A stretch of 64,000 nucleotides of DNA. It comes from Collinsella aerofaciens. GTDB lineage: Bacteria; Actinomycetota; Coriobacteriia; Coriobacteriales; Coriobacteriaceae. A model generated the notes under the pieces. That model was not told the origin of the DNA and ran no database searches. It saw nothing but the letters and a program-made list of their open reading frames with translations. Position numbers and translations under genes: made by a program. The stretch lies in contig NZ_WQPL01000033.1 in NCBI RefSeq assembly GCF_018785245.1, positions 28,218 through 92,217 on the forward strand. Direction: 5' to 3'. Below, piece by piece: positions 51,071-58,263 of the stretch (its first letter is position 1; every line of letters begins with the position of its first letter).

Positions 51071-52359
51071 TGGCTCGTTTTCCCTTGGTCCCCACGGCGC
51101 ATGAACCCGAGCGCGCCATATTGGTTGGTGTTGAGTGGCGCGATAACGCCTGGCCGCTCGACCGTTCGCTCGACGAGCTCGAGCGCTTGGCTCACACTGC
51201 TGGGGCCCAATGCGTGGCACGCTTGTCTCAACGCCTGGTCAAGCCCTATCCCAAATCGTTTATCGGCTCCGGAAAGGTCGAGGAGCTGTGCGGTTTGGTG
51301 CATCGCATGGATGCGGATGTTGTTATCTTCGACGACGACCTGACGCCCTCGCAGCAGTCCTATCTTGAGAAAGCCGTGGGTGAACCGGTCAAGATTATTG
51401 ATCGTACGGCATTGATTTTGGACATCTTTGGCCTGCATGCCCAGACTCGTGAGGGCCGCTTGCAGGTACAGCTGGCTCAGCTGCAGTACCTGCTACCTCG
51501 TCTGCGAGGTATGTGGAGCCACCTTGCCAAGGAACAGACTCGTGGCGGTATTGGCTCGCGCTTTGGCCAGGGCGAAAGCCAGCTCGAGGTCGACCGTCGC
51601 CTGATTCGCAATAAGATCGCGGCTCTTCGACGCGAGCTGAAACAGGTTGAACAACGTCGCGATGTGCAATCGAAAAGCCGTATTGAATCGCCGGCGTTTC
51701 GCGTGGCGTTGGCTGGTTACACCAATGCCGGTAAGTCGACGCTGCTTAATCGATTGACGGGATCCACGGTACTTTCGCAGGATAAGCTGTTTGCCACGCT
51801 CGATCCCACGACGCGCTCGTACCGTTTGCCCGGCGGCCGCGGCATGACGATTACCGATACCGTCGGCTTTATTCAAAAGCTGCCCCATGGCCTGGTCGAC
51901 GCGTTTAAATCTACGCTTTCCGAGGTGCTCGGCGCCGATTTGATTCTTAAAGTTGTAGATGCTTCCGATGAGGATTACGAGCGTCAGCTCGAGGCAGTTG
52001 ATCGTGTCCTTGACGAGATTGGTGCCGGTGAACGCCTGACGCTTACCGTGTTCAATAAAATTGATCTGCTCGATAGCGTCGACCGTTTGAGCTTTCGCCG
52101 GCGCTATCCCGAGGCGGTGCTGTTCTCGGCTCAGACGGGTGAGGGCCTTGATGACTTAGTCGACCGCATCGCTCGTGAAGCGGCCGCTACGGACGTGTTG
52201 CTCTCGGCCGATATCCCGTATCGAGAGGGCGCGTTAATCACGCTCGTGCACGAACAGGGAACCCTTCTGCACGAGGAATATCTTGAGGGCGGCGTTCGTA
52301 TTGTGGCAAAGCTGCCAGCCCGTATCGCACCACGTCTTGAGCGTTACCGAACGGAATAA
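51070..52359 (+). CDS. hflX: Ribosome-splitting GTPase HflX
   Basis: Dissociates stalled 70S ribosomes, especially after stress. The 429-residue protein has the N-terminal HflX domain (KPYPKSFIGSGKVEEL), a coiled helix (QLQYLLPRLRGMWSHLAKE, GIGSRFGQGESQLEVDRR) and the GTPase domain with AGYTNAGKSTLLN, DTVGF and NKIDLL. The ATG overlaps the miaA stop by one base. The 3' end overlaps the convergent acyltransferase gene by 16 bases, with no terminator between. Confidence 0.94.
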   Translation: MARFPLVPTAHEPERAILVGVEWRDNAWPLDRSLDELERLAHTAGAQCVARLSQRLVKPYPKSFIGSGKVEELCGLVHRMDADVVIFDDDLTPSQQSYLEKAVGEPVKIIDRTALILDIFGLHAQTREGRLQVQLAQLQYLLPRLRGMWSHLAKEQTRGGIGSRFGQGESQLEVDRRLIRNKIAALRRELKQVEQRRDVQSKSRIESPAFRVALAGYTNAGKSTLLNRLTGSTVLSQDKLFATLDPTTRSYRLPGGRGMTITDTVGFIQKLPHGLVDAFKSTLSEVLGADLILKVVDASDEDYERQLEAVDRVLDEIGAGERLTLTVFNKIDLLDSVDRLSFRRRYPEAVLFSAQTGEGLDDLVDRIAREAAATDVLLSADIPYREGALITLVHEQGTLLHEEYLEGGVRIVAKLPARIAPRLERYRTE

Positions 52360-53048
52360 ATCAGCTCCAAAACGCCTAGGATAATGGGCTGATGAAGCAG
52401 GTAGAACGGCAGCGCATGGAGTCCGAGGCTTGCGAGCACCGGGATGGGATTTGCATAGGCCCATGCTGGTACCTTGTGGTTTGATTTCTGTGCCGCGCGG
52501 GCGGTAAAGAAGCCTGCGAGGTACATAAATAAGAAGGGTATGAGTGGATAGTAATCACCGGAGACAAAGTCCGGACTTGGGAACCCCAGCCAAGCTAGAT
52601 AGGGGATAGGGTAGACCGCTTTAGGAATGCTCCAGGTACAGGCAAAGAGTATGAGGCAAATCGTTATACCCCATACTGCCGGCACTCTATCGAGAACCGG
52701 GCGCGCGAGCGCGACAATGGCAGTGCACGCCGCCATGCAGAAAATGATGCCGAAGTTCACCGAGTCATCAACCGAGACGAGCGTCGTTGCAATCCATACG
52801 ACCAAAGCGGCAGCGGCATATTTGGCGGCACGCTTGATGTTGTTGCGCGAGAGGATGCACATCCAGCCGGCAATAAATAAAAATACCCAACTGATGCTGG
52901 CACGCCAGATGTCCTGGAAGATGGTCTGGGTAAACCAGGGCATCTCCCAACCATATAGGTAGGCAAGGTCGTAGCAGGCATGAAATCCCGCCATCGACAG
53001 CATGGTAAACCCACGAATGGTATCAAAGACGGTGATACGTTTCTGCAT
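52344..53048 (-). CDS. DUF1624/heparan-alpha-glucosaminide acetyltransferase-like membrane protein
   Basis: A 234-residue integral-membrane protein with about seven hydrophobic helices. It begins with RITVFDTIRGFTMLSMAGFHA, represented by the core FDTIRGFTMLSM of DUF1624, a family related to the acyltransferases that modify glycans. The histidine in AGFHACYD is a candidate for the conserved acetyl-carrying position. It starts in a one-base overlap with the lexA stop (TAATG), so it appears to be co-expressed with lexA. The substrate is unknown; a cell-envelope sugar is a guess. Confidence 0.75.
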   Translation of the reverse strand: MQKRITVFDTIRGFTMLSMAGFHACYDLAYLYGWEMPWFTQTIFQDIWRASISWVFLFIAGWMCILSRNNIKRAAKYAAAALVVWIATTLVSVDDSVNFGIIFCMAACTAIVALARPVLDRVPAVWGITICLILFACTWSIPKAVYPIPYLAWLGFPSPDFVSGDYYPLIPFLFMYLAGFFTARAAQKSNHKVPAWAYANPIPVLASLGLHALPFYLLHQPIILGVLELIYSVR

Positions 53049-53692
53049 TACGAGAACCGGCGCATCAAACCGACGACCTTGCCCAGAATCGTGGGATTTG
53101 TCGCGTAGATGGGCTCCATGGTGTCGTTTTCGGGCTGCAGGCGAACGCGTCCCTGCTCCTTGTAGAACGTTTTGACTGTTGCGGAGCCATCGATCATGGC
53201 CACGACAATCTCGCCATTCATGGCGCTCTTTTGCTCGCGAACGATGATGTAGTCGCCGTTATAGATGCCGACGTTAATCATCGAATTGCCGTGGACCTCA
53301 AGGATAAAGGACCCCTGGTCCGTTGCGATCTCGGTTGGGATGGTAAAGGTGTCCTCGATATTCTGCTCGGCAAGGATGGGAATCCCTGCAGCGACACGGC
53401 CTACGAGAGGCAGCGATACGGTGCCGCGCGGCGCCGTGGGCTCATCGGACTTTGAGATGGATACGGAAGATCCGTCCTCGTCAAAGAGCTCGAGAGCGCG
53501 AGGCTTGGTGGCGTCACGCTTGAGCAGGCCGCGTGCTTCGAGTGCGGAGAGATGCGCATGTACGGTGCTAGGGGAGGAAAGGCCCACAGCCGAAGCCATC
53601 TCGCGCACACTGGGCGGATAGCCCTTCTCCTGCTGATATTCCTTGATGAAGTCGTAAATTTGCTGCTGACGCTTGGTAATTTTGCGAGCCAT
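53048..53692 (-). CDS. lexA: SOS repressor LexA
   Basis: Represses DNA-damage genes and self-cleaves when bound to RecA filaments. The 214-residue protein has an N-terminal winged helix (PPSVREMASAVGLSSPSTVHAHL), the cleavage site Ala-Gly in GRVAAGIPIL, the catalytic serine in VHGNSMINVGIYNGD and the lysine in ATVKTFYKE. The start at 53692 has AGAGGA nine bases upstream; the longer frame from 53722 is unsupported. Three LexA-box-like sites upstream show autoregulation. The next gene on this strand overlaps its stop codon. Confidence 0.96.
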   Translation of the reverse strand: MARKITKRQQQIYDFIKEYQQEKGYPPSVREMASAVGLSSPSTVHAHLSALEARGLLKRDATKPRALELFDEDGSSVSISKSDEPTAPRGTVSLPLVGRVAAGIPILAEQNIEDTFTIPTEIATDQGSFILEVHGNSMINVGIYNGDYIIVREQKSAMNGEIVVAMIDGSATVKTFYKEQGRVRLQPENDTMEPIYATNPTILGKVVGLMRRFS

Positions 53693-53716
53693 CAGGGATT
53701 CCTCTCTACCCATACC

Positions 53717-53784
53717 AAACAAATGTTCTATTTTTGCTTGACAGGAACAACTGTTCGAAGATAATAATAACCGAACACTCGTTC
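53717..53784. promoter_or_regulatory. Divergent SOS control region with two perfect and one imperfect LexA boxes
   Basis: GAACAACTGTTC (53745-53756) and GAACACTCGTTC (53773-53784) match GAAC-N4-GTTC exactly, and AAACAAATGTTC (53717-53728) differs at one base. The plus-strand promoter TTGACA (53738-53743) / GATAAT (53760-53765) has the middle box in its 16-base spacer. LexA would therefore shut off the LysM gene and, through the first two boxes, lexA itself. Confidence 0.88.
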
Positions 53785-53855
53785 CCGCGCTAGACTTTTT
53801 TGTCCCCGCGGCTTGATAAAACAGTTCTCGTCAAAACAAACGAGAGGAGAACAAA

Positions 53856-54305
53856 ATGAACGCAGCGGATATGATCCAGGGAAATCTCGCCCTTAAGCTT
53901 GAGGCGCCCGCCTCGTCTGCCTTCACGGTCGTGAAGGGCGGCCGGTCTCATTTTCAGGCCGTGGCCACTAAACCCGTTCGCACCCATCGTGCGTCCGTTG
54001 CTTTGTCTCCTGTTGCTCTGAAGGCCTCGACGATTGTTGCTGTTGCCGTAGCCTTCACCCTGTTCTTCGTGCTTGCCACGTCAGTTTTTTCTGCTCGTCA
54101 CGCAGCATATGCCGATTTCGTAGCCAACGTTACCTACGAGACGGTTCGCGTGCAGTCCGGCGATTCCCTGTGGTCGCTTGCTCAGGAGCATCCCATCGAT
54201 GGTCTTTCCACGCAGGAGACTTCCGACATGATCCGTAGCGTCAATCACCTCGATCGCGGCTCTCTTGATGCTGGTGCAGTTCTGAAAGTTCCGGCTCGTT
54301 CGTAA
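53856..54305 (+). CDS. LysM membrane protein, YneA-like SOS cell-division inhibitor candidate
   Basis: A 149-residue protein with a cytoplasmic N-terminus, one membrane segment (about 57-79, KASTIVAVAVAFTLFFVLAT) and a C-terminal LysM peptidoglycan-binding domain (about 97-146, VRVQSGDSLWSLAQEHPID). It is divergent from lexA, and its promoter has a LexA box between -35 and -10. YneA of Bacillus is also a small membrane plus LysM protein, divergent from lexA, that delays division during the SOS response. Topology, domain and promoter all agree, but sequence identity cannot be measured here. The N-terminal ~55 residues are longer than in YneA. The start follows GAGAGGAG. Confidence 0.75.
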   Translation: MNAADMIQGNLALKLEAPASSAFTVVKGGRSHFQAVATKPVRTHRASVALSPVALKASTIVAVAVAFTLFFVLATSVFSARHAAYADFVANVTYETVRVQSGDSLWSLAQEHPIDGLSTQETSDMIRSVNHLDRGSLDAGAVLKVPARS

Positions 54306-54320
54306 GATTTCGGCCCGGTC

Positions 54321-54360
54321 GCATGGTACCCTTGTTATCGTTTAAGAGGAGGTACCATGC
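54321..54360 (+). promoter_or_regulatory. Perfect inverted repeat covering the nrdR start
   Basis: GCATGGTACC (54321-54330) and GGTACCATGC (54351-54360) are exact inverse copies with a 20-base loop. The second arm includes the nrdR ATG, and the AGGAGG ribosome site straddles the loop and arm. If transcription starts upstream, the hairpin would hide the start codon. If TACCCT (54327-54332) is the -10, the repeat is instead a DNA operator. Confidence 0.6.
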
Positions 54361-54800
54361 GCTGTCCCAAATGCGGCAAGGCACATACCCGCGTTGTCGA
54401 TTCCCGTATGCAGGAGTCGAACAACACTATCAAGCGTCGCCGCGAGTGTTGTTCTTGCAATTATCGTTTTACGACGTTCGAGCGCTGCGAAGATCCCATC
54501 GAGGTCATCAAATCCGACGGGTCAAAGCAGCGGTTCGATCGCAACAAGCTGCTGGTCGGCCTGATGCGCGCCACGATTAAGCGCGATATCGATACGAAAA
54601 AGCTCAACGAGATCATCGATGATATCGAGGTGGAGCTGCGTTCCCGTACGCTGACGGCTGTAACGTCCCACGAACTGGGCGATATGGTGCTCAAGCGCTT
54701 GGCCAAGATCGACAAGGTGGCCTACATTCGCTTTGCCTCGGTCTATCGCGATTTCAAAGACGTAGATGAGTTTTTGCAAGAGCTCGACAAGCTAAGGTGA
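54357..54800 (+). CDS. nrdR: Transcriptional repressor NrdR
   Basis: Represses ribonucleotide reductase genes when ATP/dATP levels signal enough dNTPs. The 147-residue protein has the N-terminal zinc ribbon (C3-P-K-C6 and CCSCNYRF) and an ATP-cone ([21 protein letters not shown]). It is the usual family length. dut follows four bases later, giving a dNTP-control pair beside the SOS locus. The start codon lies in a palindrome, which suggests its own control. Confidence 0.95.
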   Translation: MRCPKCGKAHTRVVDSRMQESNNTIKRRRECCSCNYRFTTFERCEDPIEVIKSDGSKQRFDRNKLLVGLMRATIKRDIDTKKLNEIIDDIEVELRSRTLTAVTSHELGDMVLKRLAKIDKVAYIRFASVYRDFKDVDEFLQELDKLR

Positions 54801-54804
54801 TTTC

Positions 54805-55248
54805 ATGTCCAACATTACCGTTAACATTAAGCGTCTCGATCCCACGGTCGAGCTTCCCAAATACGCTCATCCCACAGATGCCGGTCTTGACCTCCGCGCC
54901 AACGAGGATTGCACCCTCAAGCCCTTTGAGCGCCGCTTGGTATCTACTGGCCTGGCCATTGCACTGCCCGATGGCTATGCTGGCTTTGTCCAGCCCCGCA
55001 GCGGCCTAGCCATTAAGCAGGGCCTGTCTATAGTCAACACTCCCGGTCTCATCGACGCCCACTATCGAGGCGAGCTTAAGGTCATCCTCATCAACCTGGA
55101 TCCCACCAACAATATCCAGATCAACAAAGGCGACCGCATCGCCCAGCTCGTCATCCAAGAAGTCCCCACGGTCAATCTCGTAGAGGTAGACGAACTAGAC
55201 AAAACCGACCGAGGAGCCGGCGGTTTCGGTTCTAGCGGCGTATTGTAA
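54805..55248 (+). CDS. dut: Deoxyuridine 5'-triphosphate nucleotidohydrolase (dUTPase)
   Basis: Hydrolyses dUTP to dUMP, keeping uracil out of DNA and feeding thymidylate synthesis. The 147-residue trimeric dUTPase shows the five motifs: [38 protein letters not shown] and the flexible C-terminal [10 protein letters not shown]. It is coupled to nrdR. The long hairpin element B1 starts six bases after its stop. Confidence 0.96.
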   Translation: MSNITVNIKRLDPTVELPKYAHPTDAGLDLRANEDCTLKPFERRLVSTGLAIALPDGYAGFVQPRSGLAIKQGLSIVNTPGLIDAHYRGELKVILINLDPTNNIQINKGDRIAQLVIQEVPTVNLVEVDELDKTDRGAGGFGSSGVL

Positions 55249-55253
55249 TGTCC

Positions 55254-55357
55254 GCTCTCCCGTGGGAGGCCCCTATATATCATTCCATGCTCAAACATTC
55301 TCGCTGCGCTGCGAAACTGCGCGTGGAACGATATATAGGGGCCTCCCACGGGAGAGC
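55254..55357 (-). repeat. Hairpin repeat element B1
   Basis: Arms 55254-55287 and 55324-55357 are inverse copies at 33 of 34 positions; the one mismatch becomes a G-U pair if the minus strand is RNA. The 36-base core, read on the minus strand, is CGCGCAGTTTCGCAGCG followed by CAGCGAGAATGTTTGAGCA. The inner arm ends (TATATC, TTCCA) are shared with B2, but the outer sequence (CTCCCGTGGGAGGCCCC) is its own. No coding potential was recognised. Confidence 0.82.
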
Positions 55358-55499
55358 TTCGCTTACGTGCTAGCAACTGAAACGGCTTCTTCAGAAAAAG
55401 CAGATAAAATCTTATAGCAAACCGGTTCGATTAATGAAAAGTTCCCTTATCGAATCGGTTTGATAGAAAGATTGTTTTTTGTTTTCAAGCAAGAAGACT
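55358..55499. other. 142-base spacer between hairpin elements B1 and B2
   Basis: AT-rich, with no gene recognised. It contains an inverted repeat at 55419-55431 / 55449-55461 (AAACCGGTTCGAT with one G-T), followed by a T-rich run (GATTGTTTTTTGTTTT, 55471-55486). That may act as a weak terminator for dut on the plus strand. Confidence 0.5.
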
Positions 55500-55602
55500 C
55501 CCGTCCGGGGCTCACCCATATCGTTCCACGCGCAGTTTCGCAGCGAGCGAAGCGAAGCGAGAATGTTTGAGCATGGAATGATATGGGTGAGCCCCGGACG
55601 GG
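55500..55602 (+). repeat. Hairpin repeat element B2
   Basis: Arms 55500-55528 and 55574-55602 are inverse copies at 28 of 29 positions, with the single G-T at the same place as in B1. The 45-base core matches the reverse complement of B1 apart from a nine-base difference in a GCGAA-repeat loop. The outer arm sequence (CCCGTCCGGGGCTCACCC) is unrelated to B1. Confidence 0.82.
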
Positions 55603-55667
55603 CGGGATTCATGCGCCCCTGCGAAGCGAGAATGTTTGAGCATGGAATGATATATGGGCGGCTCCCG
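55601..55667 (+). repeat. Partial hairpin element B3
   Basis: The right half of a third family-B copy: GCGAAGCGAGAATGTTTG and AGCATGGAATGATATATG match B2, then its own arm GGGCGGCTCCCGCC follows. The left half is largely deleted; GGCGGGA-TTCAT-GCGCCC at 55601-55618 can still pair in part with that arm. It ends about 20 bases before the stop of the minus-strand glycosyltransferase gene. Confidence 0.65.
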
Positions 55668-55689
55668 CCGAGCAGCGGACATTAAGACG

Positions 55690-56991
55690 CTAGCGGATAT
55701 GCGCGGGTTTTTCGCCCCAGTAGAAGCGGCAGAAGGCTCGTTTACGTTTTTGGGGCTTGCCTACAAGCTCCATGGTTGCGATGGCGATGTCCTCGGCGGC
55801 GCGTGGGCGGCGCAGCACTTCGCCATTGATGAGCAGTGCCTTGAGTGACTCGGGATGATCGTGGAGATGGCGCAACGTTACGATGAGCTCGCGTGCGGTG
55901 GTGACATGCATGCTGGCGCCCATGCCGGTGAGCATGGTGGTGTTGGCCTTTTCCTGGCCATATGACTTGCCCAGCAGAATCATTGGCAGGTGTGCGCACA
56001 GGCATTCGGTAACAGTGAGTCCGCCCGATTTGAGAATTGCCAGGTCGCAGCCGTGCATGAGCGCTGCCATGTCATCGACGTAGTCAAGAACCGTGACGTT
56101 CTCGAGTTTCATGGCATCGAAGAGCGTTTTGAGGCGATTGGCATATTCGGCATCCTTGCCCGGCAAAAAGACAAAGTGCATGTCCTCGAAACTGCGCAGG
56201 AAGGGGAGGGTTCGGTCCATCTCCGCGCGAAAGCGAACGTACGGTTGAGGCAAACTGGCGCCGGCCATCACTAGCACAACGAGCTTGTCTGTGGGGAGAT
56301 TGAACTTCTCGAGTTCTTCCTCGCGATTGTAATCCGTGTCGAACCCGGCGCGAATTGGGATGCCCGTAATGCGGATCTTTGTCTCGGGAACCTTACGGGG
56401 GCGAAGTGTCTCGGCCATAAACTCGTTTGCCACGCAGAATAGGTCGGTGTCCTTATGGGGCCACCAACCCTCGACCTCGTAATCGGTCGGTACGCAAATG
56501 ACGGGATAATCGATGCCCGTAATGACGCGCGCGCCGACGGCAACGTTGGCTGCCGTGATATGCGTGGCGACCACGGCAATGGGCCTACGAGTCCGTACGT
56601 ATTCGTTAAATTCGGGGAACATGATGCGCGACCATGCCGTGCCACCGCCCCAAAGCAGGTGTCCGGTAAGGGTATAACGCCAGGTCAAGTCATAAATTGG
56701 GCGCGTGGCGCCGGTAAACGAGGCGGCCGTTTTGTTGCCGTCGAATTTTATACGTCCAAAATCAAGGATATCGAGCACTTCAATCTCAACATCCTTGGGG
56801 ATGCCATGGGTGCCGCGGATGAGGTCGAATGCCTGCGCAATCGCATTTGCGGCGGCCTTGTGGCCCGATCCGACCGAGGCATGCACGATGGTCACGAGAG
56901 GTTTTTGCTGAGCCAAGAGCGTGGTTTGTTCCGATTGGGGAGTGCTTTGCGTGGGCAGGGGAGCGTCATTGCCCATCTGCGTTTGATCCAT
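55690..56991 (-). CDS. Diacylglycerol glycosyltransferase / MGDG-synthase-like (GT28)
   Basis: Probably adds glucose or galactose to diacylglycerol, making membrane glycolipids and lipoteichoic-acid anchors. The 433-residue protein has the N-terminal MGDG-synthase domain (TIVHASVGSGHKAAANAIAQA) and the C-terminal UDP-sugar-binding part (LAILKSGGLTVTECLCAHLPMIL). It resembles UgtP of Bacillus. The start at 56991 is set by AGGGGAG upstream; the longer frame to 57048 is not supported. An N-terminal Gln-rich stretch of about 30 residues precedes the fold. It is divergent from trxB. Confidence 0.85.
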   Translation of the reverse strand: MDQTQMGNDAPLPTQSTPQSEQTTLLAQQKPLVTIVHASVGSGHKAAANAIAQAFDLIRGTHGIPKDVEIEVLDILDFGRIKFDGNKTAASFTGATRPIYDLTWRYTLTGHLLWGGGTAWSRIMFPEFNEYVRTRRPIAVVATHITAANVAVGARVITGIDYPVICVPTDYEVEGWWPHKDTDLFCVANEFMAETLRPRKVPETKIRITGIPIRAGFDTDYNREEELEKFNLPTDKLVVLVMAGASLPQPYVRFRAEMDRTLPFLRSFEDMHFVFLPGKDAEYANRLKTLFDAMKLENVTVLDYVDDMAALMHGCDLAILKSGGLTVTECLCAHLPMILLGKSYGQEKANTTMLTGMGASMHVTTARELIVTLRHLHDHPESLKALLINGEVLRRPRAAEDIAIATMELVGKPQKRKRAFCRFYWGEKPAHIR

Positions 56992-57108
56992 CGATAACTC
57001 CCCTTCATCATTGTTTCGCAATGAATCATTGTAGTGCATGAATGACACGTTCGCCTAAATTTGGGTATGAGCGCAGTGAACGCCAATCTTTCGACAGGAG
57101 GTCTTTTC

Positions 57109-58047
57109 ATGACTACCCATCAGCCGATCGATGTTGCGATTATCGGTGGCGGCCCTGCGGGCTATGCTGCCGCCATTTACGCGGCGCGCTCCAACCTAAC
57201 GACGACCGTGATAGAGCAAGGCATGTCGGGAGGACAAATCGCCACAACCAATGAGGTCGAGAACTATCCGGGCATTCCGCTCTTGAGCGGCGCCGAACTT
57301 GGCGAGCGTTTTCAGCAACATGCAGAGCGCTTGGGAGCGCAGGTTACATGGAGCATGGTGACGGGCATCGAGTACGATGCTGATACAGCGCTGTTTACGG
57401 TGCATCACGATACGGGCGATACACTGGCCTCGAGCGTTATCGCTTGCATGGGTGCCACGCCGCGATCTGCTGGTTTTGTTGGCGAGGATACGTATCGCGG
57501 TCGTGGCGTTTCGTATTGCGCGACGTGCGACGGCATGTTCTTTCGTGGCAAGCAGGTCTTTGTCATAGGCGGTGGTAATGCTGCCTGTGAGGAAGCCCTG
57601 TTCTTGTCAGAAATCGCCAGCAGCGTGACCATCGTCTTGCGCCGCGATCAGTTCCGGGCTCCCGATGGCGTGGTTCAAAAGGTGCTCGCAAAAGATAATA
57701 TTTCAGTTAGGTGCCAAACTAGTATCGTGGAACTATCGGGCGAGGCTATGCCCACGACTATCACATTTAAGGACAACGCCACCGGTGAAACCTATTCCGA
57801 GTCCTTCGATCCTGGCTCGTTTGGCATCTTTGTCTTTGCCGGTACGCAGCCTCATACCGAGCTTGTTGGGCATCTGGTGGATCTGGCTCCCGACGGCGGT
57901 ATTGTGACTGACGAATCGATGGCCACCCGCACGCCTGGCTTATTTGCTGCCGGCGATATCCGTTCCAAGCGTTTACGTCAAGTTGTGACCGCCGTTTCGG
58001 ACGGAGCCATAGCGGCTACCAGCGCATATGCTTTCTTACGCGGATAA
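57109..58047 (+). CDS. trxB: Thioredoxin reductase
   Basis: An NADPH- and FAD-dependent enzyme that reduces thioredoxin. The 312-residue protein has the FAD motif IIGGGPAGYAAAIYAAR, the redox pair in SYCATCDGMFF, the NADPH motif VIGGGNAACEEALFL and the C-terminal FAD segment LFAAGDIRSKRLRQVVTA. The length is standard. The ATG at 57109 follows CAGGAGG; the frame to 57061 is not supported. A terminator follows. Confidence 0.94.
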   Translation: MTTHQPIDVAIIGGGPAGYAAAIYAARSNLTTTVIEQGMSGGQIATTNEVENYPGIPLLSGAELGERFQQHAERLGAQVTWSMVTGIEYDADTALFTVHHDTGDTLASSVIACMGATPRSAGFVGEDTYRGRGVSYCATCDGMFFRGKQVFVIGGGNAACEEALFLSEIASSVTIVLRRDQFRAPDGVVQKVLAKDNISVRCQTSIVELSGEAMPTTITFKDNATGETYSESFDPGSFGIFVFAGTQPHTELVGHLVDLAPDGGIVTDESMATRTPGLFAAGDIRSKRLRQVVTAVSDGAIAATSAYAFLRG

Positions 58048-58086
58048 GTACGATAATATATCTTATGTAAGGTTGTTATTTTTCTT

Positions 58087-58135
58087 AAACGTCCAGCGTC
58101 AGCGCTGCCTCAAGCTCGTTGCCGCTGGACGTTTT
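58087..58135 (+). terminator. Terminator of trxB
   Basis: AAACGTCCAGCG (58087-58098) pairs with CGCTGGACGTTT (58123-58134), then TTGTTG. The 24-base loop is larger than usual. Confidence 0.75.
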
Positions 58136-58219
58136 GTTGTGCAAAATACGAGCCAGTTATCCTACGGCCTGACCCCAGCCAAAGACGACGATCATACCGT
58201 TCATTGTGGTATGCAAAAC

Positions 58220-58232
58220 TAGATAATCTAGA
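58220..58232 (+). promoter_or_regulatory. Palindrome at the DUF1836 promoter
   Basis: CTAGATAATCTAG is a perfect palindrome around a central A, 31 bases upstream of the DUF1836 start. TAGAAT or TACAAT right after it could be the -10. Position suggests an operator, perhaps for the gene's own product. Confidence 0.45.
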
Positions 58233-58263
58233 ATACAATATTGAAAACGAACGGAGGCACCAT

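Noticed and set aside
55421-55461. tRNA-like T-loop (GGTTCGATTA)
   Set aside because: No acceptor stem, D-arm or anticodon arm can be drawn around it; it is half of an inverted repeat.
55254-55667. CRISPR array in the dut downstream repeats
   Set aside because: Repeats are inverted, not direct, irregularly spaced and self-complementary; no cas genes.
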